A stretch of DNA of 64,000 nucleotides from Candidatus Kapaibacterium sp. (GTDB lineage: Bacteria; Bacteroidota; Ignavibacteria; Kapaibacteriales; Kapaibacteriaceae): the NCBI GenBank assembly GCA_030833725.1, contig JAURGP010000004.1:1-64000 (forward strand), read 5' to 3'. How positions within the stretch are numbered: position 1 is the stretch's first letter; every line of letters begins with the position of its first letter. The translations under genes were made by a program, and so were the position numbers. Under the pieces are notes generated by a model. The model saw only the letters and a list, made by a program, of their open reading frames with translations, made no database searches and was not told the origin of the DNA. Positions 26,313 to 35,186 of this stretch are shown in pieces.

Positions 26313-27932
26313 ATGAATCAATCTCGATCCCGCACCATTGTACTGCTTCTGGCAGCCCTTGTGATTGGCACAGGGCTTGGCATCTATGTCCAGCCAGCCA
26401 TGAGCGGCGACTCCGTGATGGAGCAGGTTCGGAAGTTCAACGACATCCTCTCCAACTCGGTCAAGAACTACGTCGACGAAGTCGACACGCAGGCCCTCAC
26501 GGAAGCTGCCATTCGCGGAATGCTCGAGGAGCTCGATCCCCACTCCGTCTACATCACCGCCAAGGAGATGGAGAAGGTCGAGGAAGATTTTAAGGGCTCG
26601 TTCGAAGGGATTGGCGTACAGTTCGACGTGATCAGCGATACGATCACGATCATTTCGCCCATCACCGGTGGCCCCAGCGAAGAACTGGGCATACTAGCGG
26701 GCGACAAGATCATCAAGATCGACGATTCCCTCGCCGTGGGTCTGTTGCAGTCGGACGTACCCAAGAAGCTGCGAGGAAGGAAGGGCACCATCGTGCGTGT
26801 ACACATCAAACGCAGCGGAGAGAAGGATCTGCTGGTGTTTGATATCACGCGTGACAAGATCCCACTCTACTCGGTGGATGCTCATTTCATGATCGAGGGC
26901 ACGGACGTCGGCTACATCACGGTGAATCGCTTCATGGCTACCACGCATGAAGAACTGGTCAAGGCAGCGCGTGATCTCAAGGGGCAAGGCATGCGTAAGC
27001 TGCTGCTGGACCTGAGGAACAATCCGGGTGGCTACCTAGATCAGGCCTTCCGTATTGCCGATGAGTTCATTCCATCGGGTTCGCAGATTGTGTACACAAA
27101 GGGTCGCCGTCCGGAGTTCGACGAGGACTACCGTGCCACTGCTCGAGGCGAGTTGGAAGGTATTCCGCTGGTAGTGCTGATCAATGGTGGTTCGGCTTCG
27201 GCCAGTGAAATCGTCTCCGGTGCCGTGCAGGACCTTGACCGCGGCCTTGTTGTTGGCACAACATCCTTTGGCAAGGGGCTTGTCCAGCGCCAGTACCCAC
27301 TCAGTGATGGTTCGGCCTATCGCTTGACCATTTCCCGGTACTACACTCCATCAGGTAGGCTGATCCAGCGTCCGTACCAGGACAAAGAAGCCTATTACTC
27401 GGGCGAAGGTAGGGTAGACGACGTTGAGGGGGACAACATCGACCACGAGAAAGACCTTGATGACTCCGTTGAGTCCCGCCCGAAGTTCAAGACGCTGAGT
27501 GGCCGAACCGTGTACGGTGGTGGTGGCATTACACCGGACTACCTCGTGAAGGCCGACACCATTGGCTTCCTCGCACGAAAGTTGCGAGCAAAGAACCTCT
27601 TCTGGAAGACGGCCGACGCCATGATGAAGGCACGAGGAGCGAACATCCGCAGCACCTACGATGGGAAGATGAACGACTTCGTCCGAACATTTGCCGTGAC
27701 CGACGCCGACATCGCTTTGCTGAAGGGCTTCGCCAAGACCGAAGAGATCGAATGGAAGGATGAGGAGTACGCCTTTGATGCAGACTTCATACGCACCGTG
27801 ATCAAGGCCTACATCGGACGCAACCTGTTCAACACCAATGGCTATACGGCAACGATTCTCAGCTTGGACAACCAAGTTCAGAAGGCGATGAAGCTGTTCC
27901 CCGAGGCCATGAAGATTGCAAACCTGAACTAA
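26313..27932 (+). CDS. C-terminal processing peptidase, S41 family
   Basis: 539 residues. A single N-terminal membrane/signal segment (TIVLLLAALVIGTGLGIYVQ) anchors or exports it. The CTP helix with LEELDPHSVYI, a PDZ domain (about 85-190: GSFEGIGVQFD … GDKIIKIDD), and the catalytic core follow. The serine motif is GGSASASEIV (292-301) and the lysine lies in SFGKGLVQ, giving the Ser-Lys dyad of CtpA/Prc proteases. Such enzymes trim exported proteins, often murein hydrolases, in the periplasm. The ATG at 26313 is preferred over the longer frame, which overlaps the previous gene. Confidence 0.93.
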   Translation: MNQSRSRTIVLLLAALVIGTGLGIYVQPAMSGDSVMEQVRKFNDILSNSVKNYVDEVDTQALTEAAIRGMLEELDPHSVYITAKEMEKVEEDFKGSFEGIGVQFDVISDTITIISPITGGPSEELGILAGDKIIKIDDSLAVGLLQSDVPKKLRGRKGTIVRVHIKRSGEKDLLVFDITRDKIPLYSVDAHFMIEGTDVGYITVNRFMATTHEELVKAARDLKGQGMRKLLLDLRNNPGGYLDQAFRIADEFIPSGSQIVYTKGRRPEFDEDYRATARGELEGIPLVVLINGGSASASEIVSGAVQDLDRGLVVGTTSFGKGLVQRQYPLSDGSAYRLTISRYYTPSGRLIQRPYQDKEAYYSGEGRVDDVEGDNIDHEKDLDDSVESRPKFKTLSGRTVYGGGGITPDYLVKADTIGFLARKLRAKNLFWKTADAMMKARGANIRSTYDGKMNDFVRTFAVTDADIALLKGFAKTEEIEWKDEEYAFDADFIRTVIKAYIGRNLFNTNGYTATILSLDNQVQKAMKLFPEAMKIANLN

Positions 27933-27951
27933 CCGAAGACTGACCTGTACG

Positions 27952-28749
27952 ATGTCCTGCACCCTACGTACGATGATGGTTGCCATTGGCCTTGTCACTG
28001 CTTTGCAGTGTACAGTAGCAGCAACTCCCGACAACAACGCTGTGTATCCTGGTGAAGAGCTCGTGTACGAAGTGTCGTACCTGAGCTTTACGCTGGGCAC
28101 GATCAAGACCGTCACCGAGCCCTTTACGATGCTGAACGGTCGGAAGGTAGCCAAGGTGAAGTTGTGGATCGATTCCAATCCGAACATCCCGTTTGTGTCC
28201 CTGCACTCGATCTACGAGTCGTGGATGGACACCAATGCAACGTACTCCCATAAGTTCCAGTCGCGCACCTTGGGCGACAACGGCAAGGATGCCTACGAAC
28301 GCTACACCTTCGACTACGCCAACCTGAACGCTACCATCGAGCGTTGGCAGACCAAGGGTGAGGTGGAGAAACGGCAGTTCGATATTGAAAAGCGCGTCAA
28401 CGACGGCAGCTCCATTCTCTACACCGCGCGATCGATGCTGTACAGCAAGAAGAGCTATCGTATCCCCACGGTGATCATGAACGACGCCGTCTCTACGGTG
28501 GTCAACTTTCAGGGCAAGGTTGAGCCGACAGAAATCGACGCCGTATCCTATCCGGTACGAACCGTCTACATTAATGGCACGGCCGACTGGACCGGAGTAT
28601 ACGGCCTCACGGGTCGTTTTGAAGGGTGGTTCTCTGATGATGACGCCCGTATTCCGATTCGGGCGAAAATGAATGTCTACGTAGGTTCGGTCACCATCGA
28701 ACTGAAGTCGTGGAAGCGTGGCTCGTGGCGGCCGCCACGGATGCTGTGA
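27952..28749 (+). CDS. DUF3108 domain exported protein
   Basis: 265 residues with a signal peptide (MVAIGLVTALQCTVAA) and the DUF3108 pattern: PGEELVYEVSYLSFTLGTIK, followed by lipocalin-like beta strands (VAKVKLWIDSNPNIPFVSLHSIYESWMD in parts) and a final IELKSWKRG. The family is periplasmic and of unknown function. It follows the protease gene by 19 bases and overlaps the next gene by GTGA, so all three are likely one transcript. Confidence 0.8.
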   Translation: MSCTLRTMMVAIGLVTALQCTVAATPDNNAVYPGEELVYEVSYLSFTLGTIKTVTEPFTMLNGRKVAKVKLWIDSNPNIPFVSLHSIYESWMDTNATYSHKFQSRTLGDNGKDAYERYTFDYANLNATIERWQTKGEVEKRQFDIEKRVNDGSSILYTARSMLYSKKSYRIPTVIMNDAVSTVVNFQGKVEPTEIDAVSYPVRTVYINGTADWTGVYGLTGRFEGWFSDDDARIPIRAKMNVYVGSVTIELKSWKRGSWRPPRML

Positions 28750-29639
28750 TCTCTGCTCGGCTGGTGCTGGATGGTGGAGGCACGTCCACCGATGTGGGAC
28801 TCTTTGACGGTGAGTCTGTTATCCGCCGCACCCAACTGCCCAGTTATAAACCCGCGCTGAGTAGCGCCAACACCGATCTCCTATGTCGAGATCTTGGGTC
28901 GTGGATGGCTTCGGCCTCACTCCTACCTCCACACTATACACCAACGTTCGTTCTGGTGGGAATGGCTGGTGTGTGGACAGCCCACGAGAAGCAGAGCTAC
29001 CTGAATGCTCTAACGGACTCGTGGATCACATATGTGAGCGCTGACGTTCCGCGGATGGTGGTCCTGAGCGATGTTGAACTGGCGCATCTTGCTGCCTTTG
29101 GCAGCCAGTCGGGTACGGTCCTCATTGCCGGAACCGGTTCAATCGCTGTGCATCGATCCAGTGATGGCCAGTGGCAAAGGGTAGGAGGATGGGGACCCAG
29201 AATCGATGATGCTGGAGGGGGCTTCTGGATGGGCAGGGAGGCGCTGACGGCCGTAGCTCGCATGGTGGACGGCCGTGGACCCGACACGCTCCTGATTCGT
29301 CCCGTTGCTGCCTACCTGCGCACCAACGCTGAAGACATCGACCATGTAGCGCTGCGTCTGCGCCGAGCATCTGTAGATGGTGCAGCTCGCTTGGCGCGTG
29401 CCGTGCTCACGTACGCCGACGAGGGTGATGCCGTAGCCCAAGAGATCCGCAGCTCTGCTGTGCGCGAGCTGGTGAAGCTTGTATCTGGGTTACCTGCGTC
29501 TTCCCGTGTGGCACTCTACGGTTCGTTGTTCGGAAATGCACCGTTTGCAAGCGCCGTGAAGGCCGAGATTCGCCAGGTTTCTGTGACCATCCTCGAGGAC
29601 GTCCTGCAAGGCGCTATCGCTGCGTTGCCGACTCCGTAA
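28746..29639 (+). CDS. BadF/BadG/BcrA/BcrD-type ATPase, N-acetylglucosamine kinase-like
   Basis: 297 residues from a GTG that overlaps the previous stop. The ASKHA ATPase motifs are present: LVLDGGGTSTDVGLF (phosphate 1), VLIAGTGSIAV (phosphate 2), and the DAGGGFWMGREAL adenosine-region motif of the BadF family. Members that stand alone are usually GlcNAc or glucosamine kinases. The convergent LD-carboxypeptidase neighbour supports, weakly, a role in recycling cell-wall sugars. GTG at 28710 is a possible earlier start. Confidence 0.8.
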   Translation: MISARLVLDGGGTSTDVGLFDGESVIRRTQLPSYKPALSSANTDLLCRDLGSWMASASLLPPHYTPTFVLVGMAGVWTAHEKQSYLNALTDSWITYVSADVPRMVVLSDVELAHLAAFGSQSGTVLIAGTGSIAVHRSSDGQWQRVGGWGPRIDDAGGGFWMGREALTAVARMVDGRGPDTLLIRPVAAYLRTNAEDIDHVALRLRRASVDGAARLARAVLTYADEGDAVAQEIRSSAVRELVKLVSGLPASSRVALYGSLFGNAPFASAVKAEIRQVSVTILEDVLQGAIAALPTP

Positions 29640-30555
29640 ACCGCAGCGTAGCGGAGCGCGAACTCATCGTCGTCATCACACCAAACGGTAGCGTAAGCTT
29701 GCGCGACTCGTGACCATACATGAGGTTGGACAGCACCGGTCCCGGAACGTGAGTAGCTACGTCCCTCAGCACAACGTCAACAGCTCTATGTGGTGTGGTG
29801 CCTAGCGGTCGCGCCGACTGCGACCACTGACCAGTCACCAGGCCGCTCGCTTGTTGAAGAAGCCCGGCCAGGCGCAATTGCGTCAGCATACGATCAATGC
29901 GGTAGGTTTCCTCGCCCACGTCCTCCAGAACAAGGATGCTGTCAGTTAGCTTCGGCATGTAGGGTGTTCCAACCATCGATGCAACCACGCTCAGGTTGCC
30001 GCCGATGAGTCTGCCGGAGGCCGTCCCTCGCTGGATCACGTCCAAGGGCCAGGGCTGCTGAATGCTTCCCAAGGGCTTGCTCGACGTGAGCGCTCGCCAG
30101 AACCACTCTTCGGACTCCGGGGCAAACGTATCGGCCATGTCCACACTCGCCATTGCGCCACTGAAGGTTACCAGTCGTGCCTTCTTCCAGAGTGCCAGCT
30201 GCAGAGCTGTGGTGTCGCTGAAGCCCACGAAGAGCTTCGGATTCTTGCGGATCAGACTCCAATCGAGATCATCCAGCAATCGGGCACTTCCGTAACCACC
30301 CCGGGCGCAAAAGATCGCATCGATGCGACGATCAGCAAACATGCTCTCTACGTCGTGCCGACGCTGTTCATCACTGCCAGCCAGATAGGCCCCATCGGTG
30401 CTGAAGGCATGGCGCCCTACGACAATGGTGTACCCTAGCGACTCGAGGTACCGGATTCCTCGATGCAGCCGAGCTTCGTCGCGCTGCGGGGAGGAGGGCG
30501 AAATGATGCCAATCGTGGCCTTCGGCGGAAGAGGACGTGGGAAACGGACGTTCAT
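29614..30555 (-). CDS. ldcA: Murein LD-carboxypeptidase (S66 family)
   Basis: 313 residues. The S66 catalytic residues fit: the nucleophile Ser113 in VGFSDTTAL, Glu211 in LVLEDVGEE and His282 in MYGHESRK. The family removes the terminal D-alanine from murein tetrapeptides in the cytoplasm during peptidoglycan recycling. No signal peptide is present. It overlaps the end of the kinase gene by 26 bases on the opposite strand. Confidence 0.92.
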   Translation of the reverse strand: MNVRFPRPLPPKATIGIISPSSPQRDEARLHRGIRYLESLGYTIVVGRHAFSTDGAYLAGSDEQRRHDVESMFADRRIDAIFCARGGYGSARLLDDLDWSLIRKNPKLFVGFSDTTALQLALWKKARLVTFSGAMASVDMADTFAPESEEWFWRALTSSKPLGSIQQPWPLDVIQRGTASGRLIGGNLSVVASMVGTPYMPKLTDSILVLEDVGEETYRIDRMLTQLRLAGLLQQASGLVTGQWSQSARPLGTTPHRAVDVVLRDVATHVPGPVLSNLMYGHESRKLTLPFGVMTTMSSRSATLRFTESATQR

Positions 30556-30632
30556 GCGCGACGTTCACGTATATTTTGGCACGGTGTTTGCCACACCAAC
30601 ACTGCAGCTATTGGGAAAGACACATACAAGCT
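30556..30632. promoter_or_regulatory. Divergent promoter region of ldcA and the glycine-rich T9SS gene
   Basis: 77 bases. On the plus strand TATATTTTG (30570-30578) resembles TAnnTTTG with one base shift and lies 55 bases before the ATG at 30633. No good box was found for ldcA. Confidence 0.35.
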
Positions 30633-33176
30633 ATGACGTTTTTGCGGACTGTCATCACGTCGGCTCTCATGCTCCTAGGCGGTTTTTGCCTTGGGGCGGT
30701 GTCTGTTGATGCGCAAACGCGAATTCGTGGCGTGGTGAACCAGTATGCACCCGTCTCGGACGTGGTTCCGTGTGATAGCACGGTCACGATGTCGGCTCCC
30801 ATGGCCCTCTTCCCAGGCGACCGCGTTCTTCTCATCCAGATGAAGGGCGCTGAGATCTCCGATGCCGACGATCCCTCTTACGGTACGATTCGCAACATTG
30901 GTGGAGCCGGTGCAGCCGAGCTCCTTACCGTGCGGCAGTTACAGGGTAATGTGGTGGAGTTCACCACACGGTTCGTCCATCGCTACGATCCTAAAGGCCG
31001 GATCCAACTGGTTCGCGTGCCTCAGTACACCGATGCCATCGTAGATGCGCCGCTTGTAGCACAGCCATGGAATGGAGCTACAGGCGGAGTCTTGGCTATT
31101 GAGGTCACGGGCATCCTCTATTTGCAGTCGAATGTATCAGTAAGTGGGATGGGTTTCGCCGGAGGTACTGTCTCCCCACCTGTCAGCCGATGCGATGTTC
31201 GCAACTACGTCATCAACTGGGCCTTTGGCTTGGCTGGTGGTAAAGGCGAGGGAATCGCGTCCGGTAAGCCGAATCAGACGCCAGCCGGTAGGGGGCCTCT
31301 GGCAAATGGTGGTGGTGGTGGAAATGGAAACAACGCTGGCGGTGCCGGTGGTGGCAATGGCGGTGCCGGTGGTGCCGGTGGTCGAGCAAACGTCTACTGT
31401 GTACCGTTGGATTCTGTTGGTGGCATCGAAGGTGCCTCGCTGGCACCCTATGCCGCTGACCAGCGATTCTTCATGGGTGGAGGCGGAGGCGGTGGTCACC
31501 AGAACGATGTACAGGGTACGAGTGGTGCCCCAGGTGGCGGAATCGTCCTGATCCGCGCGGGCCTCGTCTATGGCGACGGTCGAACCATCGAGGCGGATGG
31601 CGCGTCGGTGGTTGACACTGCCGACATGGACGCTGCCGGTGGCGGCGGAGCCGGCGGAACCATCATCCTCGATGTAGGGGATGTGGCGACGACCATCAAC
31701 ATCTCGGCACGCGGTGGCAATGGCGGACACGTTAAGCATCTCTACAACGCCCATGGTCCAGGCGGTGGAGGCGGAGGTGGCATGCTGATCACACGAATGC
31801 CATTCGACAAACTCACCGTGAACCTCTCCGGTGGGACGCCCGGCATCCATCTCACCAAGAGCAACGAGGCCTATCAACAATCGCGTGGTGCCGATACCGG
31901 TCGCATCGGTGCGATCCTAGACACGTTCACATGGAAACGGCCGCTCTCGATCCAGTTGGATGCTACTGGTGGTGGACCCATCTGCGAGGGTGTCAGCTCG
32001 GCTACCTTGGAGGCTTCTCCCGGATTTGTGTCGTACCTCTGGAACAACGGTAGCACGGAGCGCACGATCACCATAACGGAAGAGGGATCTTATTCGGTGA
32101 TTGCCGTGGATGCCATTGGCTGTGTGCGCGTCGTGGATGGATTGCGTGTGTGGTACAATCCCACGCAGTTCACGATGCCCACGATGGTGGACTTCGAGTC
32201 GATTCCAATCAACACCACCAAGCGCATGGTGCTGCCCATTCGCAACACCGACGACGAAGACATTGTGGTGTCCGGAATCGAGGAAACGGAATCCTTCCGC
32301 ATCATCTCACCACCATCATTTCCGATCACGATTCCAGCTGGGACAACGCTGGGAGTTGTGGTGGAGTTTTATGGTCGTGAACATCGTGCCTATGCCGAGG
32401 CACTGCGCATTCATCTGTCGCAGCCATGCCCCGATTCTCAGGATGTGTTGCTGAAGGCACTGGTGAGTCCGATCTATGCAACCTTTGTGGTACCTCGTGT
32501 CAAGGCAGAGGTAGGCGATACGGCCTTCCACCTTCCAGTGTACGTCCGTCTGTCACCCGATACGGCTCGCCTTCCGAACACCCATCTGCGCATCACGCTG
32601 GAACTCGATGCCCGGGTGTTTCACCCCCGACGTGTCATCAATGGCCGCATCGTGCGGAACATGATCGACATGCTTACCAACCGGAGGGTACTGACGGTGG
32701 AGATCGACTCGATCGATCTGTCGGTGCAGCAACCCTTGGTCACGGAGGTGGTGGGTACCGTGCTGATGACCACCATGAACGAGGTAGAGATCCGACCTGA
32801 TTTTGCCGAATGGATCTCGGTGTGGCAGCTCCCGATCACGTCATACGAGCCCGGTTTCTTGGTAGTGGACCCCGCCTGTTTCCAGGAAGGGCGTCACATT
32901 CGCATCTATGCCTTCCCATCGCTGATCATTGCTCCGAACCCTGCTCGGGACAATATCCGCATCTACACCACCCTGACTGCTCCCGGCGACTACATCGTGC
33001 AGATCGTCAACATCGAGGGAAGCGTCCTGCACGAGGATCGGGTGACGCACTCCGGCACGCTGGCCTCAAGCCACGAAACAACGCTGGATGCGTCTACATG
33101 GCCGTCGGGCCAATACATCGTGCGATTCACCACGCCACTTGTGGTTCACACGGATCGGCTCGTGATTCAGCGCTGA
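30633..33176 (+). CDS. Glycine-rich surface protein with T9SS type A sorting domain
   Basis: 847 residues. Signal peptide (FLRTVITSALMLLGGFCLGAVSVDAQ in parts). From about residue 215 to 385 the sequence is dominated by Gly-rich loops (ANGGGGGNGNNAGGAGGGN and similar), separated by strands such as TIILDVGDVATTINISARGG. It is probably an extended or solenoid domain. An Ig/PKD-like unit (FVSYLWNNGSTERTITITEEG) and a choice-of-anchor-D-like unit (IPINTTKRMVLPIRNTDDEDI) follow. The end is a T9SS domain: APNPARDNIRIYTT … WPSGQYIVRFTTPLVVHTDRLVI. Likely cell-surface or matrix protein; ligand unknown. Its end overlaps kmo by ten bases. Confidence 0.78.
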   Translation: MTFLRTVITSALMLLGGFCLGAVSVDAQTRIRGVVNQYAPVSDVVPCDSTVTMSAPMALFPGDRVLLIQMKGAEISDADDPSYGTIRNIGGAGAAELLTVRQLQGNVVEFTTRFVHRYDPKGRIQLVRVPQYTDAIVDAPLVAQPWNGATGGVLAIEVTGILYLQSNVSVSGMGFAGGTVSPPVSRCDVRNYVINWAFGLAGGKGEGIASGKPNQTPAGRGPLANGGGGGNGNNAGGAGGGNGGAGGAGGRANVYCVPLDSVGGIEGASLAPYAADQRFFMGGGGGGGHQNDVQGTSGAPGGGIVLIRAGLVYGDGRTIEADGASVVDTADMDAAGGGGAGGTIILDVGDVATTINISARGGNGGHVKHLYNAHGPGGGGGGGMLITRMPFDKLTVNLSGGTPGIHLTKSNEAYQQSRGADTGRIGAILDTFTWKRPLSIQLDATGGGPICEGVSSATLEASPGFVSYLWNNGSTERTITITEEGSYSVIAVDAIGCVRVVDGLRVWYNPTQFTMPTMVDFESIPINTTKRMVLPIRNTDDEDIVVSGIEETESFRIISPPSFPITIPAGTTLGVVVEFYGREHRAYAEALRIHLSQPCPDSQDVLLKALVSPIYATFVVPRVKAEVGDTAFHLPVYVRLSPDTARLPNTHLRITLELDARVFHPRRVINGRIVRNMIDMLTNRRVLTVEIDSIDLSVQQPLVTEVVGTVLMTTMNEVEIRPDFAEWISVWQLPITSYEPGFLVVDPACFQEGRHIRIYAFPSLIIAPNPARDNIRIYTTLTAPGDYIVQIVNIEGSVLHEDRVTHSGTLASSHETTLDASTWPSGQYIVRFTTPLVVHTDRLVIQR

Positions 33177-34564
33177 GGCGAAACCGGGCGCACAGACATC
33201 GTTGCCCGAGCACCCATGATCTGGTCGAGTTTTTCAACCGCTTCGCTGGATGTCCACGTATCGTAGATCAACGGATCGGCCATCAGCTCCTGCATCAGGA
33301 CATCCTGTTCAGCGCCAATACGTAGCGCTTCCGAGTAAGGGATGTCGTCGCGAAATGTGACCATCGTGTACAGCGGAACAAACTTCGTGGGATACCGCTC
33401 ATACAGAAAGGCCTCGATTTTCTTCTGTCGGAGAAATCGAGCATCGGCCACTTTGTCGCGCATTTCAACGAAGTTCATCAGCGCTAGGTCGGCAATAGCA
33501 TGTCCGTCCGGAACGCGATGCGCTTGATACAACTCCAGAGCCCCTTTCCAATCTCCCGTTGCCACATCAAGGCAGTCCATGAGCACCCGGCAATCCTCGA
33601 AGCCACAGTTCATACCCTGACCGTAGAACGGAACGATGGCATGGGCGGCATCGCCAATCAGGGCAACGGTGTCGTTGGCTACCCAAGGGTTGGCTCGGAC
33701 CGTGACGAGTGATGATGCAGGATTGGCCTGCCAGTCTTCATGCAGGGTTGGAAGATGCGGAAGGAGATCGGCAAACTGGGTTTCGAAGAAACGCTGAACG
33801 TCATCGCGCGATTGCAGTGCAGCAAATGATGCGTCGCCTGCTCCGTTGCCCTCATGTGCTAAGAAGAGTGTCACCGTGAAGCTGCCGTCGATGTTGGGCA
33901 GCGCAATGATCATGTAGCTGTGCCGAGGCCAGATATGCAGTGCGTGCGGGTCCAATCGAAAACCGCCCTCAGCTGTCGGAGGAATGTGGAGTTCCTTGTA
34001 GTCGTGCGGCAGATAGTTCTGCGAGTAGTTGTACCGATCGGTGGTTTGCATGCGTCCGCGAATGGCACTGAAGGCGCCATCGGCCCCAAATAGCACGTCG
34101 GCCTTGGATACCACACGCTCACCAGTACTGGTCTGTTCGAACATGGCTGTCTTCTGGGCAAGGTCCGCGTCGATACACTTCATGTTGAAGTGGATGCGAA
34201 CGCCACTCTCCTCGGCTAGGGTCATCAGTTTCTTGTTGAGTTCGCCACGCGACACACTGTTGATCGCCTGACCTTCCTTGCCGTAGGGCTGGTAGGTGAG
34301 TGTACCATCAACATCGTGCATTATCCGTCCTGCCATCGGAATGGCAATGGCTCGGATGTCGTCGGCAAGTCCGGCCACTTCCAGGGCACGCAAACCGCGA
34401 TCGCTCATCGCAAGGTTGATCGACCGCCCGGCCGACATGTTGGCCGCTCGCATATCGCCACGACGCTCAAACAGCGTTACGTCGTATCCGCGCTTGGCAA
34501 GCATGGTGGACAACAGCGAGCCTACAAGGCCGGCTCCGGCAATCGTAATGCGTTCAGTACTCAT
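33167..34564 (-). CDS. kmo: Kynurenine 3-monooxygenase
   Basis: 465 residues from ATG at 34564. A flavin monooxygenase with GAGLVGS near the N-terminus, the KMO-specific NMSAGRSINLAMSDRGLRAL, the FAD-binding VALIGDAAHAIVPFYGQGMNCGFEDC, and a hydrophobic C-terminal region. It hydroxylates kynurenine to 3-hydroxykynurenine using NADPH and oxygen, part of tryptophan breakdown and of NAD synthesis via quinolinate. No kynureninase, tryptophan dioxygenase or 3-hydroxyanthranilate dioxygenase gene is in the window. It has its own probable promoter box just upstream, although it follows a lipoprotein gene by 19 bases. Confidence 0.93.
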   Translation of the reverse strand: MSTERITIAGAGLVGSLLSTMLAKRGYDVTLFERRGDMRAANMSAGRSINLAMSDRGLRALEVAGLADDIRAIAIPMAGRIMHDVDGTLTYQPYGKEGQAINSVSRGELNKKLMTLAEESGVRIHFNMKCIDADLAQKTAMFEQTSTGERVVSKADVLFGADGAFSAIRGRMQTTDRYNYSQNYLPHDYKELHIPPTAEGGFRLDPHALHIWPRHSYMIIALPNIDGSFTVTLFLAHEGNGAGDASFAALQSRDDVQRFFETQFADLLPHLPTLHEDWQANPASSLVTVRANPWVANDTVALIGDAAHAIVPFYGQGMNCGFEDCRVLMDCLDVATGDWKGALELYQAHRVPDGHAIADLALMNFVEMRDKVADARFLRQKKIEAFLYERYPTKFVPLYTMVTFRDDIPYSEALRIGAEQDVLMQELMADPLIYDTWTSSEAVEKLDQIMGARATMSVRPVSPQR

Positions 34565-34568
34565 ACTG

Positions 34569-34576
34569 CAAAGTTC
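34569..34576 (-). promoter_or_regulatory. Possible -7 box (GAACTTTG) of kmo
   Basis: Seven of eight bases match TAnnTTTG on the minus strand, with exactly four bases to the ATG at 34564, the same spacing as for the MarR and 52094 genes. Confidence 0.35.
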
Positions 34577-34583
34577 GGCAATC

Positions 34584-35186
34584 TCAGCGCGTTTGCCATC
34601 GGTCGGCATAACCAACGGGCAGGATCACGGGGTCGATGATGCGCACTGACTGGCCAACCGCCGGAGCTACGGTGATCCACTCAGATGAGGGTGCTTGCAC
34701 ATCAAAAATGCCAACGTCGTGACAGGCTACCGATACTCGCAATGTGCGACCCATCGTGTACACCTGCACCCGAAACGGCGTGCCCGGTGGGGGCAGAGGA
34801 GCCACGACCGTGATGGTTGAATCGGGCAACAGAACCTGTGTGTGGGTAGTGGAAATGTGCATCTCGACCGGGCTCCTCACCTTGAGCACGGTGTCGGCAT
34901 AGGGAGTCGAGCGCATCAGGAGCGATACGATCACGGAGGTATCGGTGGGAAGGTAGTCCGTCAGGATCTCTGCATCGAAGATCCCGTCAGTGACGTCGTC
35001 ACAGCGCAGTGCTACACGTGACGGGTAGGCAACAGTGAAGGCATTTGCAGCATCTACCTCCACCATGTCGTGACGCTTGATGATCCTGCCAGTAAGAGGC
35101 CAGTCGGTGTCCCGTTGCACGGTGAAGGACCACGGACTGCAGGAGACGCACAGGAGCATCAACAACACCCACGCTACGCTACTCAT
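34584..35186 (-). CDS. Hypothetical lipoprotein
   Basis: 200 residues from ATG at 35186. Lipobox LLCVSC gives a lipidated cysteine near residue 16, after SSVAWVLLML. The mature part is beta-rich (RIIKRHDMVEVDAANAFTVAYPSRV, TPFRVQVYTMGRTLRVSVACHD in parts) with no recognised family. It overlaps the stop of the preceding outer-membrane lipoprotein gene by eight bases and is the last gene of the trmB operon. Confidence 0.6.
   Translation of the reverse strand: MSSVAWVLLMLLCVSCSPWSFTVQRDTDWPLTGRIIKRHDMVEVDAANAFTVAYPSRVALRCDDVTDGIFDAEILTDYLPTDTSVIVSLLMRSTPYADTVLKVRSPVEMHISTTHTQVLLPDSTITVVAPLPPPGTPFRVQVYTMGRTLRVSVACHDVGIFDVQAPSSEWITVAPAVGQSVRIIDPVILPVGYADRWQTR

Noticed and set aside
31300-31400. 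GGT-rich stretch that looks like a DNA repeat array
   Set aside because: It encodes the glycine-rich region of the T9SS protein and the units are irregular; not a separate repeat element or CRISPR.
30633-33176. A defence or toxin system within the T9SS proteins
   Set aside because: No toxin, nuclease or immunity motif was seen; the domains are structural beta-rich types.
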